A stretch of 64,000 bases of DNA, taken from NCBI GenBank assembly GCA_021850325.1, contig JAJZMF010000003.1, positions 24,701-88,700 of the forward strand, read 5' to 3'. A model generated the notes under the pieces. It did no database searches. It was not told the DNA's origin and saw nothing but the letters and a program-made list of their open reading frames with translations. The DNA is from Actinomycetes bacterium (lineage in GTDB: Bacteria > Actinomycetota > Acidimicrobiia > Acidimicrobiales > Palsa-688). Within the stretch, counting starts at the first letter, position 1. Each line of letters starts with the position of its first letter. This document shows, piece by piece, positions 45,259 to 53,714 of the stretch. A program made the position numbers and the translations under genes.

Positions 45259-46047
45259 TCAGGCCTTCGTGGTCACCTCGGTGGCGACCTTCTCGGCCAG
45301 GGGCAGCAGGAGCTGGTCTATCCAGACCATGCCGTCGGTGCTGGCGTTGGTGCCGCCGGTCACCTTCTGGCCCAGCACCCAGTAGTTGAAGTCACCCTTC
45401 AGGCACTGCAGCTCGTTCCCGTCCCAGAAGCACCGGGTGCCACCCTTCAGGGCCGGGTAGTAGGCGAACTGTGCGGGGTACTTCTTGGCCATGCCCCGCT
45501 GTTGGGAAAGGCCCTGGGCCCAGGCCTGGGGTGAGGCAGGGCCCACCTGCTCGATGTCGACCTCCACCCAGGAGAAGACAGTGCCGTAGCCGGACGGCTG
45601 GAACGTGGTCTTCAGCTTGTAGCGGCACTGGACATCACGCGGGGTCATCTTGCCACTGACCATCTCCTGGCCCTTGGCGCCCACGGGAGCGCCCTCGAGC
45701 CCGGTCACGGCAGGGAACAGCACCTTCAGCTGGGCCACGTCGGTGAGGGAGCAGGCGCTCGGCCAGGCGGCGAACCCCTTCGCCATGTCCACACTGAAGT
45801 GACCGGCAGCAGGGGCAGCGGCCACGCGTGCCTGGTTGACGTCGGCGGTGTTGTGGGGGGGCAGGCTGAGGCGCCCGCCCGTGATGGCGTACGAACCGAA
45901 CGGGTAGAAGCCGGCCGGTGCCGCTCCGACCGGCAGCGAAGCGGGCCCTGTTGCCGGGGTGGCCCATGCCGGGCTGCCGCCGAGGGCCAGGGAAGACAGC
46001 GGCAGACAGGCTGCGGCTACGGCTGCCCGCAAGCGGGACTTGTGCAT
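45259..46047 (-). CDS. Secreted protein, unknown function
   Basis: A 262-residue exported protein with a signal peptide ending around SPAWA. The mature part has four or more Cys (ACSLTD, VQCRYK, TRCFW, LQCLKG) that could form two disulfides, fitting the DUF929-VKOR system elsewhere in the window. The ATG is preceded by AAAGGAG at a good distance. It is the last of three leftward genes for small secreted proteins. No family was recognised. Confidence 0.65.
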   Translation of the reverse strand: MHKSRLRAAVAAACLPLSSLALGGSPAWATPATGPASLPVGAAPAGFYPFGSYAITGGRLSLPPHNTADVNQARVAAAPAAGHFSVDMAKGFAAWPSACSLTDVAQLKVLFPAVTGLEGAPVGAKGQEMVSGKMTPRDVQCRYKLKTTFQPSGYGTVFSWVEVDIEQVGPASPQAWAQGLSQQRGMAKKYPAQFAYYPALKGGTRCFWDGNELQCLKGDFNYWVLGQKVTGGTNASTDGMVWIDQLLLPLAEKVATEVTTKA

Positions 46048-46081
46048 ATCGGGGCTCCTTTTGTCGTGAGGGTGCGCGGTG

Positions 46082-46915
46082 TCAGCCGGCGAGGCGCGGG
46101 TTGGCGATCAGCACCGCACCCGGTGCGTACTGGTAGCAGCAGGCGGTGATCAGGTTGGGTGCAGCGCCGCTGACGTTGGACAGCCTGATGGTCAGCTGGC
46201 GTACACGGGCGACGGAGACCTTGAACGAGGCGGGGAGGCCCCCCGGGGTCAGCAGGGCGCTGCCGAGCGTCCGGCCGTCCCCCAGCAGGGTCAGCTGCAT
46301 CGGGTCGCGGTTGAACGGGCTGTCCACCAGGCCCACCGTCCCGGTGAAGGTCGTGTACCGGCCGTTCAGGTCGTAGCTGAGGGTGAGGGTGTTGTGGGCG
46401 TCGGGTGCCTTGCGACCGTCAGCCGAGACGAGGAGAGCGATGTTGTGGGCGTAGCCCTGGCCTGCCACCATGGGCCGTTTGGACAGGCCCTCATTGCAGG
46501 GGCTCAGAGAACCGGAGGCGTACGGGCTGTGCATCTGGCCGCCCAGGTCGTCAGCAGTCACCTGCCAGCACAGGGCGGTCGAGCTCGTGTAGTAGGGCTG
46601 GCCGGCCAGGGCCTCCAAGTAGGTGCCACCGGTCTGGGCGGGACCGGGCGCACCTGCGGACAGCGTGGCCGTGGCCGGGTCCCAGTGCAGCTGGGTACCC
46701 GTGAGCACCTTGACGGCGCCCAGCGGGACATAGGGCTGGCCGGCGTACTCGACGACGGTGCCTGAGCCGACAGTGGTACCGTCCGCCACGTAGCGGGCCT
46801 GGACCGGTGCCGAAGCGGGTGCTGCGCCAGAGTAGGCGGGGGTGCCCAGGAGCGCAGTGCCCAGGGTCGCCAGGGTGACGGCGGCGACCGTCTTTGCCCG
46901 GATGTGCCGTGCCAT
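46082..46915 (-). CDS. Secreted protein with stalk-like and NPCBM-like regions
   Basis: A 277-residue exported protein. A signal peptide ends about PAYSGAAPA. An N-terminal region with VEYAGQPYVPLGAVKVLTG resembles the copper-amine-oxidase N-like stalk domain. The C-terminal half (LTLSYDLNGRYTTFTGTVGL, then a strand pattern to TIRLSN) resembles NPCBM carbohydrate-binding modules. An adhesive or sugar-binding role at the cell surface is inferred. AAGGGAG precedes the ATG. Gaps to both neighbours are short (34 and 48 bp), suggesting co-transcription. Confidence 0.65.
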   Translation of the reverse strand: MARHIRAKTVAAVTLATLGTALLGTPAYSGAAPASAPVQARYVADGTTVGSGTVVEYAGQPYVPLGAVKVLTGTQLHWDPATATLSAGAPGPAQTGGTYLEALAGQPYYTSSTALCWQVTADDLGGQMHSPYASGSLSPCNEGLSKRPMVAGQGYAHNIALLVSADGRKAPDAHNTLTLSYDLNGRYTTFTGTVGLVDSPFNRDPMQLTLLGDGRTLGSALLTPGGLPASFKVSVARVRQLTIRLSNVSGAAPNLITACCYQYAPGAVLIANPRLAG

Positions 46916-46963
46916 TTGGAACTCCCTTTCTGACAGGTGGTGAGTGTGGTCTGTGCAGGCGCT

Positions 46964-47725
46964 TCAGCTCAGCTGCGCCCGGTGGGCCTCGGCCCGGTGC
47001 AGTAGCAGCAGGCCGAGCCTCTGCTCCAGGTGCGCGCCGGGTGTGCCCTCCAGCGCCTCGACGTAGAGGTTTACCTCGGCCCGGCCCAAGACGAAGGAGA
47101 TGGCGTCTTCGGTGAAGGTGGCCGACTGTTTGGCCCGGATGGTCACGGATTCCCGGTAGGCGAAGGAGATGGCAGCAGGCAGCCAGGGCAGGGCCATCCG
47201 GTCCACCTTCACGCTGGACAGCCTGTAGTTGCCGGGCAGGTGGGCGTGGAGCTCAGCCTCCAGGGCCTGTTGTGCGCAGGCCGGCATCCTCGGCCCCTGC
47301 TGGGCATGGAGGTCCTGCCGGGCGTAGGCCGTTGTGCTGACCATTTCGACCAGGGACCCGACCTGTTCGTAGTTGCTCACCGAACCGAAGGCGGGTGAGG
47401 GCACCGCCATCACCCCGCTCCGGGCCGGGGGCACGGCCCCTGCGCATTGCAGTTCCTTCAACAGGGCCGGCCCGGCGGCGCCGACGTGGCCCGCGTTGTG
47501 GTCCCAGCCCGGCAGGTCCGCCGGGACCAGGTTGACCTCGGCGGCGACCTCTCGCAGGAGAGCCGACGGTGCGGGAGCGGCGGCAGCGGCGGCCGGTGGC
47601 GACCAGGTTGCTGCGAGCGAAGCTGCGACCACCGGCCCTGCCAGGACCAGTCCTCTCAGGGCCCCGGAGAGCCCCCGGCGCCCCGACCGGGCCCCATGTC
47701 CGTGCTGGCGGTGCGATGTCCCCAC
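46964..47725 (-). CDS. Secreted or membrane-anchored protein, unknown function
   Basis: A 253-residue protein with a basic N-terminus, a hydrophobic segment at about 24-50 and an Ala-rich region after it, so it is exported or tethered. The mature region contains two likely disulfide Cys (LQCAGA, PACAQQ) and an alternating pattern like sensor domains of serine/threonine kinases, though the match is loose. The GTG start follows GGGAGG by seven bases, and TACAGT lies about 70 bases upstream. First of three secreted-protein genes. Confidence 0.55.
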   Translation of the reverse strand: MGTSHRQHGHGARSGRRGLSGALRGLVLAGPVVAASLAATWSPPAAAAAAPAPSALLREVAAEVNLVPADLPGWDHNAGHVGAAGPALLKELQCAGAVPPARSGVMAVPSPAFGSVSNYEQVGSLVEMVSTTAYARQDLHAQQGPRMPACAQQALEAELHAHLPGNYRLSSVKVDRMALPWLPAAISFAYRESVTIRAKQSATFTEDAISFVLGRAEVNLYVEALEGTPGAHLEQRLGLLLLHRAEAHRAQLS

Positions 47726-47923
47726 GTGCCGGCCTCCCTCCTGTCCGTGCCGGGTGCCCTACGAGAGGGCGGCCCCGGCTGACGCTTCCCTTACGGGACT
47801 GTAGAGCGCGTGCCGGGCACGGCAACAGGGGTGGATCTGCCCCTCGACGGTCCGCCGGCGCCAGCAGGCGCCCGGCCGGCCCGGGGCCGTCGGCACAGGT
47901 GCGGGGACCACGGCCACCGGTGC

Positions 47924-48601
47924 TCAGGGCCCGTCGGGGTGGGCCGCCTTTGCCGGGTCGTAGGCCTCCCAAGGGCTCACCAGTCCCAGCTGCACGGCCA
48001 GGCGCACCCGCTCGGGCTGGCGGGCGCACTCGGGGTAGATCTCGACGATGCGTTCGATGTGCCTGCGCACTCCGGCCTCGGTGAGGGGAGGGTTGCAGGC
48101 CCGGGCGATCTGGAGGAGCTTCAGGCCCAGGGCCTCCAGTCGCAGGACCTCCTGCTGGCGGGGGCTGAGCACCTTGTGGGCTGCGGTGGCCAGCCGGGCC
48201 AGCATGGAGGGGTCGGCGTAGGGCCGGCCTGCGAGCACGGAGTCGACGCCCTGCATGAGCACCCCGACATCTGGGGTGTCCTTGCACACGTACCCTGCCG
48301 CTCCGGCTGAACGTGCCTGCGCCAGGGCCTCACCCGAGGCGAGGCCGGAGAAGACCAGGACGGGGGCGAGACGGCTGACCGCCCGGACGGCGGCGGTGCC
48401 CTCCATCCCACCTCCCCGGATCTGCAGGTCGAGCACCACCAGGTGGTAGTGGCCCGCGCCAGCCTCGAGCAGTTCCTCTACCGTCGGGTAGCCGTCGACC
48501 CTCCAGCTCGTCCCGAGGTGCGCTCCCAGGCGCTCCATGGTGACGAGCCGGGTGAAGCCCTGGTCCTCGACGACCGCCACCTGGCCGCCAGCCGCCTCCA
48601 T
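47924..48601 (-). CDS. Response regulator with atypical C-terminal HTH
   Basis: A 225-residue two-component regulator. The receiver domain has the acidic pair VVEDQG near residue 11, phosphorylated Asp58 in VVLDLQ and a conserved Lys in YVCKDTP. The C-terminal region begins like LuxR (LSPRQQEVLRLEALGLKLLQIA) but the recognition part, LTEAGVRRHIERIVEIYPEC, departs from the usual pattern. A TATGCT box six bases before the ATG supports this start and its own promoter. No histidine kinase is nearby. Confidence 0.75.
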   Translation of the reverse strand: MEAAGGQVAVVEDQGFTRLVTMERLGAHLGTSWRVDGYPTVEELLEAGAGHYHLVVLDLQIRGGGMEGTAAVRAVSRLAPVLVFSGLASGEALAQARSAGAAGYVCKDTPDVGVLMQGVDSVLAGRPYADPSMLARLATAAHKVLSPRQQEVLRLEALGLKLLQIARACNPPLTEAGVRRHIERIVEIYPECARQPERVRLAVQLGLVSPWEAYDPAKAAHPDGP

Positions 48602-48607
48602 GGGGCG

Positions 48608-48613
48608 AGCATA
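48608..48613 (-). promoter_or_regulatory. -10 box (TATGCT) of the response regulator gene
   Basis: On the minus strand TATGCT ends six bases before the ATG at 48601, a leaderless arrangement. The regulator can therefore be expressed apart from the ABC genes upstream. Confidence 0.45.
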
Positions 48614-48639
48614 TGCGCCGGCCGGGGGGCCGGCTGCCC

Positions 48640-49833
48640 TCAGCGGGTGCCCCGGCCCAGAGCAGAACGGAGGCGCAGCCGGGGCCCGGTGTGGAGCACG
48701 CTGCTGGCATAGACGACGGTCGCCAGCCTGGCCACTGCCACTACGCCGGCAACGCACAGGGCGACCGACAGGGCGAACTGCCAGAGCGGCAGTTCGCCTG
48801 CCGCGTACAGCGCCGGGTCCACCACGGGTGCCGTCGGGGGCAGGAAGGCGAGCACCCGGCCCAGGGCCCCCACGCTGCTGAAACTGGCCGCATCGGCCAC
48901 GATGTAGCCGACGAAGAGCGGGATCTGGATGGGGAGGGTGACGTTGAAGAGGTCAGCCTGCCGGTTGACCATCGCCCCAGCGGCAGCGAAGGTCGTGCAG
49001 TAGAAGGCGTAGCCCACCAGCAGGCAGATGGCGGCCACGGCGATCACCGCCGGAGCCGCCCCCTGCACGGCCGCTGAGCCCGAAGCCAGGCCGGCAGCGA
49101 AGGCGACGGCGACCATGGCCGCCAACTGGCCCCCGAAGAGCAGGCCGGTGCCGAGGACCTTCCCGAGCAGCAGCTGGGACGGGCGCAACGTGGCCAGCAG
49201 GACCTCCACCACCCGGCTCGACTTTTCCTCGTGGGCGCTGTTGGTGAGGCGCATGCCGTAGCTGAGCAGGAGGGCGTAGATGAGCACGGCAGTGACGAAC
49301 CCGGTGACCCGGGCCTTCAGGCTCGTGGTGCGCTGTTGCGGCCGCAGGCCCCGCACGGGCAGTGCAGCCCCTCGCTCCAGGGCGGCCGCCACCTGGGGTG
49401 GCACGTTGGAGAGCAGGGCGCGCTCCCCGTCCAGCTGGGCAATCGCCCGGGCCAGCACCGCTGCCGACGACGGGGTGGCGCCGGGGTCGGGGAGCCGTGG
49501 CAGGAGCACCTCCTTGCCGGGCACGAAGACCAACGACACCCGGTCCTGGTCCAGCTCGGAACGGGCCCGGGCCAGGTCCGGTTCCTCGACCGGGGTGAGA
49601 GGGGTGCCCGTCAGCCTGCCGGCCTGGGCCAGGACGGCCGAGGCCGGGTACCGGCCGCCCACGACGCCGACGAGCAGGGGCCGGGTGCTCCCGGCCAGTG
49701 CGGCAGGCAGGACCACGCCCACGGCCACCGCCAGCACGAGCAGCAGTGTGGTGACGGCGAAAGACCGGGAGCGGGCGCTCTCCCGGATCTCCCGTCGTGC
49801 CACCAACCAGGTCAGCCCGCCTGCAGTCCTCAA
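48640..49833 (-). CDS. ABC-2 type exporter permease (NatB-like)
   Basis: A 397-residue membrane protein. One helix near the N-terminus, a large extracytoplasmic segment (about 50-170) and five or six C-terminal helices, the NatB/DUF of Na+-exporting or drug-exporting ABC-2 systems. RLTNSAHEEKSSRVVEVLLATLRPSQL is not shown in full here, but its core HEEKSSRVVEVLL is the family signature. The start is a TTG overlapping the ATPase stop (TTGA). Cargo unknown. Confidence 0.8.
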   Translation of the reverse strand: MRTAGGLTWLVARREIRESARSRSFAVTTLLLVLAVAVGVVLPAALAGSTRPLLVGVVGGRYPASAVLAQAGRLTGTPLTPVEEPDLARARSELDQDRVSLVFVPGKEVLLPRLPDPGATPSSAAVLARAIAQLDGERALLSNVPPQVAAALERGAALPVRGLRPQQRTTSLKARVTGFVTAVLIYALLLSYGMRLTNSAHEEKSSRVVEVLLATLRPSQLLLGKVLGTGLLFGGQLAAMVAVAFAAGLASGSAAVQGAAPAVIAVAAICLLVGYAFYCTTFAAAGAMVNRQADLFNVTLPIQIPLFVGYIVADAASFSSVGALGRVLAFLPPTAPVVDPALYAAGELPLWQFALSVALCVAGVVAVARLATVVYASSVLHTGPRLRLRSALGRGTR

Positions 49834-50732
49834 CGGGGCACCTGGCCCACGGCTTGGCGGAAGACCTCGGACAGGCGGCGGCGGGTGAAGGCGAACATCT
49901 CGACGTCCCCCCCGCGTCTCGCCACGTCGAGCACCTGTTGGCTGCGACCGGGGGCCACCAGGACGCGCAGCGTGCCCTGGTCGTTGCCCACCACCTCTCC
50001 CGCTTCCCCCAGCGCTCCGGCCCACTCTCCGGTCGGGTCACCGGCGACCCGGACCTCCAGGACCGGGCGCTCGCCGCGAGCCAGTTCCTCGACCGTGCCC
50101 GAGACCACCCGCCGGCCCCGGTCGACGATCACGACGTCCTGGCAGACGTGCTCGACCAGGTCCAGTTGGTGGCTCGAGAAGAGCACGGCGGTACCTCGGG
50201 CGGCCTCCTCCCGCAGGACCTCGCTCATGGTGTCGATGCCCACCGGGTCCAGGCCGGAGAACGGCTCGTCCAGCACCAAGAGGTCCGGCCGGTGGACGAG
50301 GGCGGCAGCCAGCTGTGCACGCTGCTGGTTGCCCAGCGAAAGGGACTCAACCTTGTCGGAGAAGCGGTCAGCGATCCCGAGGCGGTCGCTCCACTGCCGT
50401 GCCGCCGCCGCGGCCTCGCCCGCCCCCATGCCGTGCAACCGGGCTATGTAGGAAAGCTGCTCGCCCACCTTCATGGTGGGGTAGAGGCCTCTCTCCTCGG
50501 GCATGTAGCCGAAGCGCCTGCGCTCGTCGGCACCTACGCGACGACCGTCCCAGCTCACCTCGCCGCCGTCCAGGCCCACCAGCCCGAACACGGCGCGCAT
50601 GGCGGTGGTCTTGCCCGACCCGTTGGGGCCCAGGAAGCCGACCACCCGGCCCCGGGCCACGCCGAACGACATACCGTCCAGCGCGACGGTGGCACCGAAG
50701 CGGCGGCTCAGCCCGGTGAGCTCGAGCATCAC
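49830..50732 (-). CDS. ABC exporter ATPase (NatA-like)
   Basis: A 300-residue ATPase with Walker A GPNGSGKTTAM (about 34-44), YMPEERGLYP, signature LSLGNQQRAQLAAAL and Walker B LLVLDEPFSGLDP, then switch His in FSSHQLD. The ERGLYP and DP features are those of NatA-type subunits. The gene opens with GTG-ATG; the ATG at 50729 is equally possible. Its stop overlaps the TTG start of the permease gene. Confidence 0.85.
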   Translation of the reverse strand: MMLELTGLSRRFGATVALDGMSFGVARGRVVGFLGPNGSGKTTAMRAVFGLVGLDGGEVSWDGRRVGADERRRFGYMPEERGLYPTMKVGEQLSYIARLHGMGAGEAAAAARQWSDRLGIADRFSDKVESLSLGNQQRAQLAAALVHRPDLLVLDEPFSGLDPVGIDTMSEVLREEAARGTAVLFSSHQLDLVEHVCQDVVIVDRGRRVVSGTVEELARGERPVLEVRVAGDPTGEWAGALGEAGEVVGNDQGTLRVLVAPGRSQQVLDVARRGGDVEMFAFTRRRLSEVFRQAVGQVPR

Positions 50733-50823
50733 TGCTCTGGGCCCGGGGCGGGTGCAGTCGCCTGGGTCCCGGGGCAGGGCACACCGGCATCTTCCCCGGG
50801 GTGCACCGGACCTGTCAAGCCCG

Positions 50824-50843
50824 TGCCTGCGGCCGGGCAGGCA
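50824..50843 (-). terminator. Hairpin after the GAF-like gene
   Basis: TGCCTGC / GCAGGCA arms with a six-base loop lie 16 bases past the stop at 50859 of the leftward gene. Confidence 0.45.
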
Positions 50844-50858
50844 GCGCTCCCGGCCTGT

Positions 50859-51398
50859 TCAGCGGAGGTCGATGACCTGGAAAGGCCCGGGGCGGGCGTG
50901 CACCAGGTACGACGACGCCATGCGCAGCCCGGTCGGGCCGAACGTGCCGTGGTAGCGGGCCAGCAGCACCAGCCACCCTGCCCGGTACATGTACGCAGCC
51001 GCCATCAGGTAGCTGTCAGTGAAGCCCGGTGGGGGCAGGCAACGGCACCAGGGCGACCGCCCGGCCACCAGGTCGTCCAGGTCGGCCGGCCAGGTCCCGC
51101 ACTCCGGACGGGGCGAGAGCACAGTGCCCACGGCCAGCCCGTGGTGGTCGGTGGTCCCCTGGACGATCACCCTGCCTCCCTGCAAGCGGGCGAGGCCCAC
51201 GGCGTCGGCATCGGCCAGTTGGCCGGCCACCCGGGCCAGCGCGCTGTAGTGGGCGGGCAGGGCATGCGGCCAGCCGGGCCCACCGAGGGGAGGGGGTTGG
51301 ACCGGGCCCGGCTGGTGCGCTGGGGAGGCGGACGGACCATCGGCCACGGCCAGTGGGAGCTGCCATGCCACCTCATATTCAAGTGATCGACCGCTCAT
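50859..51398 (-). CDS. Conserved protein, possible GAF-like fold
   Basis: A 179-residue soluble protein. The central part (ADAVGLARLQGGRVIVQGTTDHHGLAVGTVLSP is its full run; the key pieces are DAVGLARL and VIVQGTT) has the strand-helix rhythm of a small-molecule-binding GAF domain, followed by WCRCLPPPG. No output domain is attached. The ATG has an ideal AAGGAGG site. Function unknown; fold assignment is weak. Confidence 0.55.
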   Translation of the reverse strand: MSGRSLEYEVAWQLPLAVADGPSASPAHQPGPVQPPPLGGPGWPHALPAHYSALARVAGQLADADAVGLARLQGGRVIVQGTTDHHGLAVGTVLSPRPECGTWPADLDDLVAGRSPWCRCLPPPGFTDSYLMAAAYMYRAGWLVLLARYHGTFGPTGLRMASSYLVHARPGPFQVIDLR

Positions 51399-51880
51399 TG
51401 CTGCCTCCTTGCCCGACCAGCCAACTCCCCGGCGGTGCAGCCCCCATTGACGAGGGGTGCAGAACGGGTGGAGAAGGACCGGCAGGGCCACGGGGCGGCA
51501 CTGCCGACGATCCGGGGACGCGCCGAAACCCGGGACCGGTACCTGCAGGGCACCATCAGCCCCGGGAATGGGAGGCGGGCCCAGCCTGGGGCCGCCCTGG
51601 GCCCGCGCTCCTCGTCATGGCGGGGGCCGGACTGCCGCCCCGGGCAACGGCCGCCGGGGAGGTGGGGCGTGAGATGGTGCGGAAGGCAAAGTCACGACCA
51701 CACACCAGGCGGTGCCAGGTCCTCATGGCTGGCACCACCTCCTTATCGTCCCACGACGGCTCCGTTGGGGCCCCGTGTAACCATGCACCAACAGTGTCCC
51801 CGCCGCAGGTGAAGGTGGGGTGGAGGTGAGAGGGAACGCCGGTGCAACTGCGGCCCACCCGGGCAGGGAGGCGCACGGCG
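51399..51880. other. 482-bp intergenic region
   Basis: No convincing gene. Several open frames exist but all are antisense-like and rich in Arg/Pro. The stretch separates the promoter side of the leftward GAF-like gene from the 3' end of the leftward hydrolase gene. A run around 51832-51862 (gggaacgccggtgcaactg) resembles part of a cobalamin riboswitch core but lacks the rest. Confidence 0.4.
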
Positions 51881-53629
51881 TCAGCGCAGGGGGCCCTCCT
51901 GTTGCCGGGCGGACCACGTCTCCACCCGGGAGCGCAGCGCCCGCCCCAGCTGGTCGCAGCTGAGCGGCCCGGCTCGCCGACCGGCGGCAGAGAAGGCGGA
52001 GGGTGCCAGGGATGGCACCTGCCAGGCACCGGACACGTCGGCCACGGTCCGCTCAGCCGTCTGGAGCAGCCCGTTGGGCGGGAGCCGGCGCCCCTCGAGC
52101 ACCTGGCCCACGACCTTGGCGCCGGCCGGGTCCTCCACCAGGCCGCCGTGGAAGGCAGCGATCACGTAGGTGGGGAAGCGCGTCACGGTGCCCGGCACCG
52201 CCGTCCCCGGTGCCACCGTGGCGTCGGCCAGGGGCAGGAGAGCGAACTGGCGCACCTGGGGCAGGGGGCACGACATGACGGGCGAGAGCAGGGGGGCTTC
52301 CGAGTCCAGCGAGGCCAGGAAGGCGCTGTCGGGTGAGAGGTCGATGGGCGAGACACCTTCGAGGGCCTGGTCCAGGACGCCCAGTGCCTGCCCGCTTGCC
52401 AGGCCCCAGCCCTGGTCGTCCCGGGTCGGGTAGATGACCCGCCCCGGTGCCAGGAGCGGGCTGGCCAGCACGAGCTTGCTCACCGGGGCCCCGGGGTAGG
52501 CGAGCAGGGCGGTCTTGGCCACCATGGCCCCCTCGCTCTCGCCCACCACAGCGACCCTGTGGCCGGTCCGCTGGGCCAGGGACCGGACCTGGCGCAGGAA
52601 GAGGGAGTCCAGTGCGGGGAGCGATTTGACGGTGTCCGCGGCCGCATAGCCGAGCGGGCGCCCCCCGGGCCCGAGCCCCCGGTAGGAGAAGCGCTCCTCG
52701 TAGAAGGGCCCGGGGACGGGGTGGGCCGGCCGGCCGTCCCAGCTGGAGCCGTAACCGGCCACCAACAGGACGGCCATGCCAGTGCCGGTGGGGGGCGCCC
52801 CCGGCTCGGCCGTGGCCGCTGCCGCTGGGGCTTGGTCGTCCCGGGCCCGGGTGGCCCGGTCGAAGCCGAGCATGGTCCCGGCCACGACCGTGGACGCCAG
52901 AGCCACCACGGCCAGGGGGACCAGGGGCACCGGTATGCGGGCAGCCCTCCGGCCCACCACGGCGTGGACCGCCCCGGCCCAGGCCCAGGCGTTGAACAAG
53001 CCGGAGAGGGCGCAGACGAGGGGCCAGGCGGCGCGAGGCAGGAGGTCGAGGGCCGACCCGCTCAGGCTCAGGACGACGAAGGAGAGGAACACCCAGCCCA
53101 CGCCCCGCAGGGGTATGGCCCGGCGCCACCAGTCGCTGGCTATGCCCACGGGGTGGACGATCACGGCGACGAGGAGCGCTGCCGGCACTCCGGCCAGGAA
53201 GAGCCAGGAGACGGGGACCACAGCGGCCCCGAAGAGGACGACCACGCTCGGCACGAGCAGGACGGCGGCCACCAGGGTGCCCAGGCCGGCCTGCCAGAAC
53301 AGTCGGGCCGGGCGGGGCCTGGCCAGCGAGGAGGGCCAGGCCAGCCCGATGGAGAGGGCCGTGAGCGCAGCCCGGACGACGAGCAGGCCCAGCGCCTCGG
53401 CCGCCAGTGCGGGCCACGAGCTGTTGTACACGCTCAGCCAGCGCAGGTCGGAGAAGACGCCGAAGGGCGCCAGAGCGTTGGCCTGTGGTGCCAGCTCGGG
53501 CCGGGCCGAGGGGTCGAAGGCGGTCAGCAGGGCCAGTTCGACCAGGCTCGAGCCGGCGCACAGGGTAGCCAGGGCCCACCACCGTCCCCGGTCGTGGCCG
53601 GGGACGCTCGGTACTACCCGGTCTCCCAC
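51881..53629 (-). CDS. Membrane protein with extracytoplasmic alpha/beta-hydrolase domain
   Basis: A 582-residue protein. About six or seven membrane helices fill the first ~260 residues, followed by an Ala/Pro linker and a domain of ~300 residues with an alpha/beta-hydrolase pattern. The nucleophile elbow is VVGESEGAMVA (GxSxG), after the GYGSSWDG loop region; a late FHGG may supply the catalytic His. It may be a membrane-bound esterase or lipase acting outside the cell. The GTG start follows GGAAGGGG. Confidence 0.7.
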   Translation of the reverse strand: MGDRVVPSVPGHDRGRWWALATLCAGSSLVELALLTAFDPSARPELAPQANALAPFGVFSDLRWLSVYNSSWPALAAEALGLLVVRAALTALSIGLAWPSSLARPRPARLFWQAGLGTLVAAVLLVPSVVVLFGAAVVPVSWLFLAGVPAALLVAVIVHPVGIASDWWRRAIPLRGVGWVFLSFVVLSLSGSALDLLPRAAWPLVCALSGLFNAWAWAGAVHAVVGRRAARIPVPLVPLAVVALASTVVAGTMLGFDRATRARDDQAPAAAATAEPGAPPTGTGMAVLLVAGYGSSWDGRPAHPVPGPFYEERFSYRGLGPGGRPLGYAAADTVKSLPALDSLFLRQVRSLAQRTGHRVAVVGESEGAMVAKTALLAYPGAPVSKLVLASPLLAPGRVIYPTRDDQGWGLASGQALGVLDQALEGVSPIDLSPDSAFLASLDSEAPLLSPVMSCPLPQVRQFALLPLADATVAPGTAVPGTVTRFPTYVIAAFHGGLVEDPAGAKVVGQVLEGRRLPPNGLLQTAERTVADVSGAWQVPSLAPSAFSAAGRRAGPLSCDQLGRALRSRVETWSARQQEGPLR

Positions 53630-53714
53630 GGCGGGCCCCTTCCAGGCTGCCTACATACGCGACGCTAGTCCTCCGCGGCCCGTCCTGGTTGCTCCGGCCG
53701 GCCGCCGGGCGTGC

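Noticed and set aside
51832..51862. Cobalamin-riboswitch-like run gggaacgccggtgcaactg
   Set aside because: Only one core segment matches; the rest of the B12 core is missing, and no rightward gene follows that it could control.
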